Translations under genes and position numbers: made by a program
In this document: positions 16,404-25,575 of the stretch, in pieces
Layout of the letters: each line of letters begins with the position of its first letter
How positions within the stretch are numbered: the first letter of the stretch is position 1
Origin: an uncultured Prevotella sp.
GTDB lineage: Bacteria > Bacteroidota > Bacteroidia > Bacteroidales > Bacteroidaceae
DNA length: 37,756 nucleotides
Direction of reading: 5' to 3'
Assembly (NCBI GenBank): GCA_944320285.1
Contig: CALUGX010000013.1
Location: 1-37,756, forward strand
The notes under the pieces: model-generated
What the model was told of the DNA's origin: nothing
Database searches by the model: none
The model's input: only the letters and a program-made list of their open reading frames with translations

Positions 16404-17891
16404 ATGAAGGTAAGATATAAAACGGTCTTGTGGCTCGCTGCGCCGGCGTTGCTTTTCGCCGGCGTCAGTGCGGGGGCTGTCAACGGCGTGGCGCGTGGAG
16501 CTGCACAGACGGCTGACAGCTACTCTGTTGCAGTCAATACGGACTCTGTTGCGCCCGACTCGGTAGCTACAGTGGAGGAGCCGGATCCGGCCAGTATCGT
16601 AGACGAGGTGATTTGGGTTGTCGGCGACGAACCTATACTGCTGTCAGACGTTGAGAACGTGAAGCTACAAAGCGAGATGGAGGGTGTCAAGTGGGACGGC
16701 AATCCCGACTGTAAGATACCTGAACAGCTCGCCGTGCAGAAGCTCTTTCTGCATCAGGCGGCGATAGACAGCGTGGAGGTGAGCGAGTCAGAGGTGTCAC
16801 AAAGCGTAGAGAGGCAAATCAATATGTGGATACAGATGGTTGGTGGAGACAAGGAAAGGCTTGAGGAATACAAGAACATGAGCCTCACCGAGATGCGCCA
16901 GAACCTGCACGATGACTTCCGCGACCGTCTGCTCATAGACCGTGAGCGCGAAAACTTGGTTGCAGACATCACAGTGTCGCCAGCTGACGTGCGCCGCTAT
17001 TTCAGCACTTTGCCCGAAGACAGTCTGCCTATTATTCCTACGGAAGTAGAGGTTCAGATAATAACACGCACCCCCAAAGTGGAGCAGGAGGAGATAGACC
17101 GCGTGAAAAACACGCTCCGCGATTACACGGAGCGTGTCACCAGCGGCGAGACATCGTTTGCTACGCTGGCTCGTCTTTATTCTGAAGACCCCGGCACGGC
17201 GCGTCAAGGCGGCGAGTTTGAGGACTATGTGGGCCGCGGAATGCTTGACCCTACGTTTGCGAGCGTGGCCTTCAACCTTACCGACCCTAAGAAAATATCT
17301 AAGATTGTGGAGACGGAGTTCGGCTTCCACATTATCCAGCTGATTGACAAGCGGGGCGACAAGATAAAGGTAAGGCATATTCTTCTGAAGCCGAAAGTGA
17401 CACAGGCTGCCATCGATCTTGCCTCGTCGCAGCTCGATTCGCTTGCCCGCGACATCCGCGGGGGCAAGGTTTCATTCGACCAGGCCGCAAGTTACCTCTC
17501 CGATGATAAGGACACGCGCAACAACAACGGCCTAATGGCCAACATGGGAAACGACGGTCGCATGACGAGCCGTTTCCAGATGCGTAACCTGCCGTCGGAA
17601 GTTGCCAAGGTGGTAGATACGCTCAAGGTGGGCGAAGTTTCTGCTCCGTTCCAGATGATAAACGAGAAGAACGGACGCACGATGTGCGCAATCGTGAGGT
17701 TGAGGAACCGCATAGACACCCATCGTGCCACGATAACAGAAGACTTCCAGGCGATGAAAGACATTGTGCTGGCCAAACGTAAGGAGGAATACATCGACAA
17801 CTGGATAAAAGACAAGATTAGGACGACTTACGTTCGCATAAACGACCGTTACAAAGGTTGTGATTTCCAATACGAAGGTTGGATTAAATGA
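16404..17891 (+). CDS. surA: periplasmic parvulin-type prolyl isomerase, SurA-like (second copy)
   Basis: The 495-residue protein starts with a hydrophobic signal segment (LWLAAPALLFAGVSAGA) and a short Ser/Asp/Pro-rich linker. The SurA N-domain begins near VDEVIWVVGDEPILLSDVE, a recognisable SurA motif. It has two parvulin domains: the first contains ARLYSEDPGTARQGGEF and TEFGFHIIQLID, the second KVRHILLKP and DQAASYLSDD. This architecture is closer to true SurA than the upstream copy. It should aid folding of outer-membrane proteins, possibly including LptD-type barrels. The stop overlaps the next start as ATGA, so expression is coupled to the OstA-like gene. Confidence 0.85.
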   Translation: MKVRYKTVLWLAAPALLFAGVSAGAVNGVARGAAQTADSYSVAVNTDSVAPDSVATVEEPDPASIVDEVIWVVGDEPILLSDVENVKLQSEMEGVKWDGNPDCKIPEQLAVQKLFLHQAAIDSVEVSESEVSQSVERQINMWIQMVGGDKERLEEYKNMSLTEMRQNLHDDFRDRLLIDRERENLVADITVSPADVRRYFSTLPEDSLPIIPTEVEVQIITRTPKVEQEEIDRVKNTLRDYTERVTSGETSFATLARLYSEDPGTARQGGEFEDYVGRGMLDPTFASVAFNLTDPKKISKIVETEFGFHIIQLIDKRGDKIKVRHILLKPKVTQAAIDLASSQLDSLARDIRGGKVSFDQAASYLSDDKDTRNNNGLMANMGNDGRMTSRFQMRNLPSEVAKVVDTLKVGEVSAPFQMINEKNGRTMCAIVRLRNRIDTHRATITEDFQAMKDIVLAKRKEEYIDNWIKDKIRTTYVRINDRYKGCDFQYEGWIK

Positions 17892-19651
17892 CGACGAACA
17901 ATATCAGCAACAATTTATTCGGCGGGCATAGGATAATCATAATGGTTGTCCTATGCCTTTTTGGGCTTAGCTTGGTGCAGTCGCGCCAAGCTCCGAAGAA
18001 GCGTAAGCGCACGCCTGCTAACGAGCGTGTTTACCTCGTCCATGCCGACAGGTTGAGGTATGACAGGTTCGGGCGTGTGCCCGACGCCCAGGTGCTTAAC
18101 GGCAACGTGCAGTTCCGCCACAAAGGGGCCAAGCTCTATTGTGACAGTGCCTACTTTTACCAACAGAGCAACTCTTTCCGTGCTTTCGGCCACGTAAGGA
18201 TGTATCAAGGCGACACGTTGTCGCTGTTCAGCGACTACGCCTATTATGACGGCGACGCTCAGATGGCCGAGGCCCGCCACAATGTTGTGCTGACACATCG
18301 CCGGACCAAGCTCTATACCGACAGCCTTAACTATGACAGGCTTTACGGGATTGGCTATTTCTTCGAGGGCGGTAAGATGGTAGACCGCGACAACGTGCTT
18401 GTGTCAGACTGGGGAGAGTATGACACGGAGACGAGGATTGCGATATTCAACTACAACGTAGACCTGAAAAATCCCAAGTTCGTGCTCAACACCGACACCC
18501 TGCATTATGACACCCGCACGTCGCTGGCCCACATCGTAGGGCCGTCGAAAATTACGTCGGGTGCGAGCGTGATACACACATCGCAGGGATATTATGACAC
18601 CAACAAGGATTTTTCCCGCTTGTATGGCCGCTCCACGCTTGAGAACAACGGCAAGACGCTGACAGCCGACAGCCTGTTCAATGACGAGAAGAAGGCTGTA
18701 AGCCAAGGTTTCGGCAACGTGGTGTACAATGACACGGTGAATAAAAACCAGATGACGAGCAACTATTTCTGGTACAACGACAGCACGGGCTTCGCCTTCG
18801 CCACGGACAGCGCCGTGATGAAGGACTATTCACAGGGCGACACCCTCTTCATGCATTCAGACACGATGAAGGTCTATACCTTCAACATTAACACCGATTC
18901 GGTGTACCGCAAGGCGCATTGTTATAATAAGGTGAGGGCTTTCCGCACGGATGTCCAGGCCGTGTGCGACTCTTTGGTGTACAACACGAAGGACTCGTGT
19001 CTCACGATGTATAAAGACCCGATAGTCTGGAACGCCAACCGCCAGTTGCTCGGCGAGGTTATAGAGGTGTTCATGAAGGACTCCACCATAGACCGGGCCC
19101 ACGTCATAAACCAAGCGTTGTCGGTGGAGATGCTGCCCGACAGCACTAAGTTCAACCAGATAGCGTCGCGTGAGATGTTCGGGTATTTCAAGGACGGAAG
19201 CATCCACGAGACCGAGGCCATAGGCAACGTGCAGGCCGTGTATTACTATTACGACGACAAGGACAGTTCATATATCAGTATGACTTGCCTTGAGACGGAC
19301 ACCATGCGTATGTTCATGAAGAACCGCCAGCTGCAATCCATCTGGACGTGCAAGCAGCACAGCATAATGTATCCCATAACGCAGATACCGCCGTCGAAGA
19401 AAGAACTGCCCTCGTTCGCATGGTTCGATTATGTCCGTCCGCTTGACAAGTATGACATTTTCAACTGGCGCGGCAAGGCCAAAGGCACAGAACTGAAGAA
19501 CATCCAGCGCCGCGACGCCCCGTTGCAGTTTATTGGTAACGGCGGGGTGGTAACCGACAAGGCTGCCGTGCCTGACGCTGCCGCTCCGAAGCAAGCTGGC
19601 GATGCTGTGAAGCCGGACGAGGCGCAGCCGGCGGAGAAGCCGGCTGAATAA
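17888..19651 (+). CDS. OstA/LptA-like protein of the LPS transport family
   Basis: The 587-residue protein has an N-terminal hydrophobic segment (IIIMVVLCLFGLSLVQS) and then repeated beta-strand units of the form D-x-L-x-Y-D with G-N-V or G-H-V turns, for example LNGNVQFRHKGAKLYCDSAYFY and ARHNVVLTHRRTKLYTDSLNYD. This is the OstA-like (LptA/LptD N-domain) jelly-roll pattern, which in Lpt proteins forms a bridge for lipopolysaccharide across the periplasm. It lacks an LptD barrel. The C-terminus is a low-complexity Ala/Pro/Lys tail (about 555-587). It overlaps surA by 4 bases, in keeping with an envelope-assembly operon. The role in LPS transport is inferred from the fold. Confidence 0.8.
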   Translation: MTTNNISNNLFGGHRIIIMVVLCLFGLSLVQSRQAPKKRKRTPANERVYLVHADRLRYDRFGRVPDAQVLNGNVQFRHKGAKLYCDSAYFYQQSNSFRAFGHVRMYQGDTLSLFSDYAYYDGDAQMAEARHNVVLTHRRTKLYTDSLNYDRLYGIGYFFEGGKMVDRDNVLVSDWGEYDTETRIAIFNYNVDLKNPKFVLNTDTLHYDTRTSLAHIVGPSKITSGASVIHTSQGYYDTNKDFSRLYGRSTLENNGKTLTADSLFNDEKKAVSQGFGNVVYNDTVNKNQMTSNYFWYNDSTGFAFATDSAVMKDYSQGDTLFMHSDTMKVYTFNINTDSVYRKAHCYNKVRAFRTDVQAVCDSLVYNTKDSCLTMYKDPIVWNANRQLLGEVIEVFMKDSTIDRAHVINQALSVEMLPDSTKFNQIASREMFGYFKDGSIHETEAIGNVQAVYYYYDDKDSSYISMTCLETDTMRMFMKNRQLQSIWTCKQHSIMYPITQIPPSKKELPSFAWFDYVRPLDKYDIFNWRGKAKGTELKNIQRRDAPLQFIGNGGVVTDKAAVPDAAAPKQAGDAVKPDEAQPAEKPAE

Positions 19652-19664
19652 GAAAGGAGGAGGC

Positions 19665-19958
19665 ATGGGACTATTCAGACAGCGTAAACCGCGCGGTTTC
19701 AGGCACGAATATATTTACGTTGACGAGCGCAAGGACAGACTGAAAGCCGTGGAAGACAAGGCGAAGGCCGAACTTGGCATGAAAGCCGGTGGCGACGCTG
19801 GTCACGAGCGGTTGCGTGGAATGTTCCTTGATGCCACGAAGCACGCCCGCCGCAGGCGCGAACGCAAGTTAAACGGTGGTTTCGTGCTCAGCTATGGCAT
19901 AATCATCGTGCTGCTTGTCCTTCTGTTTGCGGTCTGGAAGATGCTGCTTACTTTGTAA
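19665..19958 (+). CDS. small basic protein with C-terminal membrane segment
   Basis: A 97-residue protein with a charged, Arg/Lys-rich N-terminal half (including KHARRRRERKLNGG) and one hydrophobic segment near the end (YGIIIVLLVLLFAVWKMLL). It should be anchored in the inner membrane with the basic part in the cytoplasm. No domain was recognised. It starts 13 bases after the OstA-like stop. The start is preceded by AAAGGAGGAGG, a strong Shine-Dalgarno match, which is notable because most genes here lack one. Its position after the OstA-like gene suggests an envelope role, but function is unknown. Confidence 0.7.
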   Translation: MGLFRQRKPRGFRHEYIYVDERKDRLKAVEDKAKAELGMKAGGDAGHERLRGMFLDATKHARRRRERKLNGGFVLSYGIIIVLLVLLFAVWKMLLTL

Positions 19959-20003
19959 CTGTTCGTAACCCATTGATTTTTAATATGTTATAAATGCTTG
20001 CGC

Positions 20004-20091
20004 AAAGGGTGCCCTTTTGCGTTGCGAAACGTATCCTTTTGTCTTGTGAAAGATGCCGTTTTGCGGTGTAAAAGATGGCATATTGAAAGGC
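20004..20091. repeat. 22-nt repeat array, locus C
   Basis: Four units begin at 20004, 20026, 20048 and 20070: AAAGGGTGCCCTTTTG, GAAACGTATCCTTTTG, GAAAGATGCCGTTTTG and a decayed AAAAGATGGCATATTG, each followed by six further bases. The first unit with its flank also forms a hairpin, CGCAAAGGG-TG-CCCTTTTGCG, which may end the OstA-like operon. Confidence 0.7.
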
Positions 20092-20175
20092 AACCGCCAA
20101 TCACAAACTTATTAGGGCGGAATGATTAGGTTGCTGCTTGGTGATTATATAATATTGAGACACCGCCAACCAAAG

Positions 20176-20206
20176 TTCCCTTTGGGGAGACGTGGGAGGC
20201 TTTTAC
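20176..20206 (+). repeat. CCTCCC/GGGAGG-type dispersed repeat, copy 1 (upstream of mutL)
   Basis: A degenerate copy of the form TTCCCTTTGGGGAGACGTGG then GAGGCTTTTAC. It matches the family seen at 31600, 31714, 34765 and 34901 and ends 8 bases before the mutL ATG. Confidence 0.4.
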
Positions 20207-20214
20207 AATAAGAT

Positions 20215-22062
20215 ATGAGTGATATAATACAACTGCTGCCCGACTCGGTGGCAAACCAGATTGCCGCAGGCGAGGTGATACAACGCCCGGCATCAGTGGT
20301 AAAAGAACTGGTGGAGAACTCTGTTGACGCCGGAGCAAAGAAAATCAGCGTGCTCGTCACCGACGCCGGACGCACGTCGATACAGGTTATCGACGACGGC
20401 AAAGGTATGTCGGAGACCGACGCGCGGATGTCGTTTGAGCGCCACGCCACGTCGAAGATACGCAAGGCCGACGACCTGTTCGCCCTGCGCACAATGGGGT
20501 TCCGCGGCGAAGCGCTCGCCTCGATAGCGGCCGTGGCCCAGGTGGAGCTGCGCACGCGTACCGCAGCCGACGAGATAGGCACACATCTGTCGGTGGCGGG
20601 GTCGAAGGTGACGGGACAAGAGCCCGTGTCGTGCCCTGTCGGTAGCAATTTTTCCGTTGAAAACATATTCTATAACGTGCCGGCGAGGCGGAAGTTCCTC
20701 AAGTCGAACACCACCGAACTTAACAACATCCTCACCGCCTTTGAGCGCATAGCACTCGTATATCCGGAAATCGCTTTCACCTTCCACAGCAACGGCGCAG
20801 AGATATTCAACCTAAGGTGTGGCAGCCTGCGGCAACGCATAGCCGACGTCTTCGGCAAGAAACTCAACCAAGACCTGCTACCGGTGGGCGTGGAGACCTC
20901 GGTGTGCAACATCAAGGGCTTCGTGGGTAAGCCGGAGGCGGCGCGCAAGAAAGGCTCCCACCAGTATTTCTTTGTCAACGGACGATACATGAAGCACCCG
21001 TATTTCCACAAGGCCGTCATGTCCGCTTACGAACGCCTTGTGCCCGTGGGCGAGCAAGTGCCTTACTTCATCTACTTCGACGTCAACCCGGAAGACATCG
21101 ACGTCAACATCCATCCTACGAAGACAGAAATAAAATTCGAGAACGAGCAGACTGTGTGGCAGATACTGACGGCTGCCGTGAAAGACTCTTTAGGGCGGTT
21201 CAACGACGTGCCGTCGATTGACTTCGACACCGAAGGCCGGCCTGACATACCCGTGTTCGACCCCGGCAACGGGGAGGCGTCGGCCCCGAAACTTAACTTC
21301 AACCCGGAGTACAACCCCTTCAAGCAGTCGTCGGCACAAGTAATGTCGAAGCTCGGAAGGACTCAAACCGGCAGCTGGGAAAAGCTCTATGAAGGGCTCG
21401 ATGATGGCGGAGCCGCCGGCAGTCTGGACACAGCCGGCACGGATGTCGGCATCTTCCCGCTGGACGACGGCGGACAAGGCGGCACAGTAGCCGACGAAAA
21501 GTCGCCTGCGCATTACCAATATAAAGGTAAGTACATCATGACGGCGGTGAAGTCGGGCCTGATGATTATCGACCAGCATCGCGCACATACGCGCATCCTG
21601 TATGAGAAATACCTCGCCCAGGCAGCCGGGCACAGCGGCCATTCACAGCAGATGCTGTTCCCGGAGATGGCGCAGTTCACGCCGGCAGAAACCGTTGTGT
21701 TGCAGAAAATCATGCCCGAACTTTCCAATCTGGGTTTTGAGTTGTCGCCGATGGGCGGCGGCAGCTATTCAGTCAACGGCGTGCCGGCCGGCCTTGAAGG
21801 TGTGGATTACGTCAAGTTGCTCAAAGACATGGTGGGCGAGGCCGCCGAGACAGGCACGTCCGTGGCCGACGGCGTGAAGCGTAAGCTCGCCCTGCAATTA
21901 GCGCGCAGCGCGGCTGTGCCTTACGGCCAAGTGTTGAGCAATGCCGAGATGGAAAATATTGTAAACCAACTGTTTATATGTTCAAACGTCAATTACGCTC
22001 CTGACGGCACTCCGGCGGTGTGTGTTCTTAAGCAGCAGGACATCGAACGGCTTTTCAACTGA
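20215..22062 (+). CDS. mutL: DNA mismatch repair protein MutL
   Basis: MutL couples mismatch recognition by MutS to downstream repair. The 615-residue protein has the GHKL ATPase N-domain: [33 protein letters not shown] and [13 protein letters not shown] are all present. A linker rich in Gly, Ala and Asp (about 355-430) leads to the C-terminal dimerisation domain. The endonuclease motif DQHA-x2-E-x4-E is degraded: at 453-464 the sequence reads [12 protein letters not shown], with Arg for Ala and Thr for the first Glu. The usual C-P-H-G-R-P block is replaced by a region around [10 protein letters not shown]. So this MutL may not nick DNA, although the window shows no MutH-like partner. The start lies 252 bases after the preceding gene with no clear TAnnTTTG box. 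Confidence 0.95.
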   Translation: MSDIIQLLPDSVANQIAAGEVIQRPASVVKELVENSVDAGAKKISVLVTDAGRTSIQVIDDGKGMSETDARMSFERHATSKIRKADDLFALRTMGFRGEALASIAAVAQVELRTRTAADEIGTHLSVAGSKVTGQEPVSCPVGSNFSVENIFYNVPARRKFLKSNTTELNNILTAFERIALVYPEIAFTFHSNGAEIFNLRCGSLRQRIADVFGKKLNQDLLPVGVETSVCNIKGFVGKPEAARKKGSHQYFFVNGRYMKHPYFHKAVMSAYERLVPVGEQVPYFIYFDVNPEDIDVNIHPTKTEIKFENEQTVWQILTAAVKDSLGRFNDVPSIDFDTEGRPDIPVFDPGNGEASAPKLNFNPEYNPFKQSSAQVMSKLGRTQTGSWEKLYEGLDDGGAAGSLDTAGTDVGIFPLDDGGQGGTVADEKSPAHYQYKGKYIMTAVKSGLMIIDQHRAHTRILYEKYLAQAAGHSGHSQQMLFPEMAQFTPAETVVLQKIMPELSNLGFELSPMGGGSYSVNGVPAGLEGVDYVKLLKDMVGEAAETGTSVADGVKRKLALQLARSAAVPYGQVLSNAEMENIVNQLFICSNVNYAPDGTPAVCVLKQQDIERLFN

Positions 22063-22154
22063 AATGCCGCAGACAGCAGACTATTAGTGAGGAAAAATTC
22101 AATAAAAATGTAAAATAATAAGTGAAAAAGGTTGTTTGTATGAAAAATATTACA

Positions 22155-22162
22155 TACCTTTG
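22155..22162 (+). promoter_or_regulatory. promoter of the OmpA-family gene
   Basis: TACCTTTG matches TAnnTTTG. A TTG at 22132-22134 lies 20 bases upstream as the -33 element, a good match, as expected for an abundant outer-membrane protein. Confidence 0.7.
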
Positions 22163-22229
22163 CATTGGAGGTGTTCTCGTAGAGTGAGGACACAAAGACA
22201 TTTTGTTGATATTTAATAATTGTATGACT

Positions 22230-23372
22230 ATGAAGAAGTTATTTATCGCATTGATTTTTGCGTGCTTCTCGATGGGTGTGTCAGCCCAGAATGAAGACAT
22301 AACTGAGAAGTACAGTGTGGCTACCAACTCTTTCTGGAGCAACTGGTTCATCCAGGGCGGCGTTACATGGGAAGTTTGGTACGGCAATTACGAGGATGGC
22401 AAGGGCTATACGAAAAATCCGTTTAAGGCCTTCCGCTCAAATCCCGGTGCCGCAATTGCCATCGGTAAGTGGTTTACCCCCGGCATAGGTCTCCGCACAA
22501 AGTTGCAGGGCATTTGGGGTAAGTCTGTATGGAACGACCAGAACATTGAGACAGAGAACAAGTATTGGATGCTCAACGAGCACGTGCTTTTCAACCTGAG
22601 TAACCTGTTATGCGGCTATAACGAGAACCGCGTGTGGAACTTCATTCCGTTCGTAGGTGCCGGCCTTGCACGCTCTTGCACATACAACAGGTATGCAATG
22701 GGTCTGAGCGTTGGTATCTTGAATGAGTTTTGGGTTAACAAGCGTCTCGCCATCAACTTTGAAATCGGATGGAACCGTTACGAGAGCGACATCTGTGGTA
22801 TGCCTGCCGAGATGGGTTCAGGCATCATGAACCACCCCAACCACGTTTACGCCGAAGTTGGTGTTACATATAACCTTGGGAAGAGAAGGTGGAACAAAGT
22901 GCCCGATGTTGACGCAATCAAGGCTTTGTCACAATCGCAAATCGACGCCCTCAACGCACAGCTTGCTGACGAGAAGGCCGAGAACGAGCGCCTGAAGAAC
23001 GAGCTTGCCAACAAGAAAGCTGAGCCTACGGTTAAGGTTGAGAAAGAATATGTCACAACTCCTGTGTCTGTATTCTTCAATATCGATAAGGATAAGATCG
23101 CTTCAAAGAAGGATCTCGTTAACGTACAGAACCTCGCCGACTACTCTAAGGACAACAACGCTACGCTCGTGGTAACCGGTTATGCTGACAGCGCAACAGG
23201 TAATGCCGACTATAACCGCGACCTCTCACAGAGGCGTGCCGAGCGTGTTGCCGAGGAACTTGTCAACATGGGTGTCAAGAGAGAAAACATAAAGATCGAG
23301 GCTAAGGGTGGAGTTGACACACTTGTGCCGCCGTCTTACAACCGTCGCGCTACTGTTGAAATTGCCAAGTAA
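22230..23372 (+). CDS. OmpA-family outer-membrane protein
   Basis: The 380-residue protein has signal peptide MKKLFIALIFACFSMGVSAQ. Residues about 25-225 alternate aromatic and small residues as in an 8-stranded outer-membrane barrel. A short coiled coil follows (SQIDALNAQLADEKAENERL). The C-terminal OmpA domain contains VVTGYADSATGNADYNRDLS and QRRAERVAEEL, with the Asp and Arg that bind diaminopimelate in peptidoglycan. The protein therefore tethers the outer membrane to the wall and is probably a major porin or structural protein, like other Bacteroidales OmpA homologues. I chose ATG 22230; ATG 22224 two codons upstream is equally possible. It is a single-gene unit with a good promoter and a strong terminator. 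Confidence 0.9.
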   Translation: MKKLFIALIFACFSMGVSAQNEDITEKYSVATNSFWSNWFIQGGVTWEVWYGNYEDGKGYTKNPFKAFRSNPGAAIAIGKWFTPGIGLRTKLQGIWGKSVWNDQNIETENKYWMLNEHVLFNLSNLLCGYNENRVWNFIPFVGAGLARSCTYNRYAMGLSVGILNEFWVNKRLAINFEIGWNRYESDICGMPAEMGSGIMNHPNHVYAEVGVTYNLGKRRWNKVPDVDAIKALSQSQIDALNAQLADEKAENERLKNELANKKAEPTVKVEKEYVTTPVSVFFNIDKDKIASKKDLVNVQNLADYSKDNNATLVVTGYADSATGNADYNRDLSQRRAERVAEELVNMGVKRENIKIEAKGGVDTLVPPSYNRRATVEIAK

Positions 23373-23397
23373 CGCTGAATATTGGACTAACAGAGTT

Positions 23398-23427
23398 GCT
23401 GCCTCGCATTTGCGGGGCAGCTTTTTT
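23398..23427 (+). terminator. terminator after the OmpA-family gene
   Basis: GCTGCCTCGC at 23398-23407 pairs with GCGGGGCAGC at 23412-23421 (one T-G pair, ATTT loop) and is followed by six T residues. Confidence 0.85.
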
Positions 23428-23492
23428 ATGTTTTTTTTACGTCGAAGGATGAAAAAATGTCGGAAAAATTTGGTCGTTTGCATGAAAATACC

Positions 23493-23500
23493 TACCTTTG
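23493..23500 (+). promoter_or_regulatory. promoter of the first tRNA-Val
   Basis: TACCTTTG matches TAnnTTTG, 21 bases before the tRNA. The 45 bases from AAATTTGG to CACTCGCTTT closely match those before the second tRNA-Val (box at 37400). Confidence 0.7.
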
Positions 23501-23520
23501 CACTCGCTTTACAACAGTAA

Positions 23521-23595
23521 GGGCGTTTAGCTCAGTTGGTTTAGAGCATCTGCCTTACAAGCAGAGGGTCGGGGGTTCGACTCCCTCAACGCCCA
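23521..23595 (+). tRNA. tRNA-Val (anticodon UAC), first copy
   Basis: The 75-nt sequence folds as a complete cloverleaf: acceptor GGGCGTT/AACGCCC with discriminator A, D stem GCTC/GAGC, anticodon stem TCTGC/GCAGA with loop CTTACAA (anticodon TAC), variable loop GGGTC and a T arm with loop TTCGACT. CCA is not encoded. It is identical to 37428-37502. Confidence 0.97.
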
Positions 23596-23601
23596 CGATG
23601 G

Positions 23602-23637
23602 AAGTCCCGCCACATTGACGTGTGGCGGGACTTTTTG
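23602..23637 (+). terminator. terminator after the first tRNA-Val
   Basis: An 11-bp perfect stem, GTCCCGCCACA at 23604-23614 with TGTGGCGGGAC at 23621-23631, 6-nt loop, then TTTTT. Flanking AA/TT pairs extend it. Confidence 0.9.
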
Positions 23638-23740
23638 TTGCCCTGCGTGAGGGCTGCGCCACAAATGCAAGCAGCATCTAGGAAATGAAAATAAAAATTC
23701 GTTTCTATCATTTTTATTTTGCATTTCTCTCGATTTGCAT

Positions 23741-23748
23741 TATCTTTG
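23741..23748 (+). promoter_or_regulatory. promoter of the purH-mre operon
   Basis: TATCTTTG matches TAnnTTTG with TTTTG at 23717-23721 about 19 bases upstream as the -33 element. The start codon is 31 bases after the box. Confidence 0.7.
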
Positions 23749-23778
23749 CACTCTAAAAACAATTACAATATATAAGGT

Positions 23779-24372
23779 ATGGCCGGAACTAAAAAAATCA
23801 AGACAGCGCTCGTTTCTGTGTTCCACAAAGACGGGCTTGACGAGCTGCTTGCAAAGCTCAATGCAGAAGGTGTGAAATTCTTGTCAACAGGCGGAACGCA
23901 GAAGTTCATAGAGTCGCTTGGCTACGAATGCCAGACAGTGGAAAGCGTTACGACATATCCCTCGATACTCGGTGGCCGCGTAAAGACGCTCCACCCGAAA
24001 GTGTTTGGCGGCATACTGGCGCGCCGTGACAACGAAGGAGACCTGGAACAGATGAAGCAATATGAGATACCTGAAATCGATCTCGTCATTGTAGATCTCT
24101 ATCCTTTTGAGCAGACAGTGGCCGGCGGCGCTTCGGAAGCAGACATCATTGAAAAAATTGACATAGGCGGAATATCACTCATACGCGCCGGAGCAAAGAA
24201 TTTTAAGGACGTTGTGATAGTGCCGAGCAAAGCCGAGTATGGCATATTGCTTGACATCCTGAACAAGAAAGGCGCACAGACCGACATTGAAGACCGCCGT
24301 ATGTTCGCTACAAAAGCGTTCGGCGTAAGCAGCCATTACGACACAGCAATACACAACTGGTTCAATTCATAA
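23779..24372 (+). CDS. purH: PurH N-terminal domain only: IMP cyclohydrolase without the AICAR transformylase domain
   Basis: PurH normally has about 500 residues and two domains. The N-terminal one closes FAICAR to IMP; the C-terminal one formylates AICAR. This frame has only 197 residues and covers just the cyclohydrolase (MGS-like) domain. It contains KTALVSVFHKDGLDELL, FLSTGGT, YPSILGGRVKTLHPKVFGGI, VDLYPFEQTV, EKIDIGGISLIRAGAKNF and FGVSSHYDTAIHNWF. It ends cleanly two residues after the domain. The 177 bases to mreB show no transformylase sequence in any frame. Either the gene is a stand-alone cyclohydrolase with the transformylase elsewhere (another PurH part or a PurP-like enzyme), or the pathway is interrupted. 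It leads the mre operon. Confidence 0.85.
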   Translation: MAGTKKIKTALVSVFHKDGLDELLAKLNAEGVKFLSTGGTQKFIESLGYECQTVESVTTYPSILGGRVKTLHPKVFGGILARRDNEGDLEQMKQYEIPEIDLVIVDLYPFEQTVAGGASEADIIEKIDIGGISLIRAGAKNFKDVVIVPSKAEYGILLDILNKKGAQTDIEDRRMFATKAFGVSSHYDTAIHNWFNS

Positions 24373-24380
24373 AATTGGAA

Positions 24381-24432
24381 TGTATGGCTTCTGACGCAGC
24401 CTGCGGTGTGTGTCCTGTAGTGAAGTCATACA
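24381..24432 (+). other. hairpin between purH and mreB
   Basis: TGTATGGCTTC at 24381-24391 pairs with GAAGTCATACA at 24422-24432 (11 bp, one G-T pair, 30-nt loop). No T-run follows. It may reduce readthrough or protect the mreB mRNA 5' end; no promoter box was seen between it and mreB. Confidence 0.35.
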
Positions 24433-24549
24433 TTGCGAATTATGCGTAGCCAGAGACCTCTTGCAAGATTATGAGATGAAGTTCGGCAGAATGCCGGTTA
24501 CGGATTGTGAAACAAAGTTCGGCTTAAGCCAATTATGAATTAAAAAGGT

Positions 24550-25572
24550 ATGGGATTTTTTTCTTTTATCCAAGAAATTGCGATGGACTTGGGCACAGCC
24601 AACACCATCATTATCAGTGATGACAAGATTGTTGTTGACGAGCCTTCGGTCGTAGCCCTTGACCGCCGCACGGACAAGATGATAGCCGTGGGCGAGAAGG
24701 CAAAGATGATGTATGAAAAGACTAATGACAACATCCGCACCATCCGTCCTTTGCGTGACGGAGTAATTGCCGACTTCACGGCTTGCGAACAGATGATGCG
24801 CGGACTTATCAAGATGGTACACACGGGCAGCCGCCTGTTTTCGCCGTCGTTGCGTATGGTTATCGGCGTTCCTTCGGGGTCTACCGAGGTTGAGCTGCGT
24901 GCCGTGCGTGATTCGGCTGAGCACGCTGACGGCCGTGATGTCTATCTTATATTTGAACCTATGGCTGCGGCTATCGGTATAGGTATTGATGTTGAGGCTC
25001 CGGAGGGTAACATGATTGTGGATATTGGCGGCGGAAGCACCGAGATTGCGGTAATTTCGTTGGGAGGCATCGTGTCAAACAACTCGATCCGTACTGCCGG
25101 CGACGACCTTACTGCCGAAATACAAGAGTATATGGGCAAGCAGCATAACGTCAAGGTGAGCGAGCGTATGGCCGAGAGGATAAAGATTCATGTAGGTTCG
25201 GCCTTGACAGACCTCGGCGAAGAAGGACCGGAGGACTATGTTGTGCATGGCCCGAACAAAGTGACAGCTCTGCCGATGGAGGTACCGGTATGCTATCAGG
25301 AGATAGCCCATTGCCTTGACAGGACCATTGCCAAGATTGAGAATGCTGTGCTCTCGGCGCTTGAGAAGACTCCACCTGAGCTTTATGCCGACATTGTAAA
25401 GAATGGCATTTATCTCACCGGAGGCGGCGCATTGTTGCGCGGGCTTGACAAGAGGCTTACAGATAAGATCAAGATACAGTTTCACGTAGCTGATGACCCG
25501 TTGCACAGCGTGGCCAAAGGAACGGGCATTGCCCTTAAGAACGTAGACCGTTTCTCATTCCTGATGAGGTAA
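24550..25572 (+). CDS. mreB: rod-shape determining protein MreB
   Basis: MreB is the bacterial actin that organises side-wall peptidoglycan synthesis on the inner face of the membrane. The 340-residue protein has the actin-fold ATP-binding blocks: phosphate 1 MDLGTANT, phosphate 2 NMIVDIGGGSTEIAVIS, the adenosine motif GIYLTGGGALLRG, and connecting motifs around FEPMAAAIG. The N-terminus MGFFSFIQEI is amphipathic, as expected for membrane binding. The length is typical. It is followed after 3 bases by mreC and belongs to the mreB-mreC-mreD-mrdA-rodA operon. I have no doubt about the identity. Confidence 0.97.
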   Translation: MGFFSFIQEIAMDLGTANTIIISDDKIVVDEPSVVALDRRTDKMIAVGEKAKMMYEKTNDNIRTIRPLRDGVIADFTACEQMMRGLIKMVHTGSRLFSPSLRMVIGVPSGSTEVELRAVRDSAEHADGRDVYLIFEPMAAAIGIGIDVEAPEGNMIVDIGGGSTEIAVISLGGIVSNNSIRTAGDDLTAEIQEYMGKQHNVKVSERMAERIKIHVGSALTDLGEEGPEDYVVHGPNKVTALPMEVPVCYQEIAHCLDRTIAKIENAVLSALEKTPPELYADIVKNGIYLTGGGALLRGLDKRLTDKIKIQFHVADDPLHSVAKGTGIALKNVDRFSFLMR

Positions 25573-25575
25573 ACA

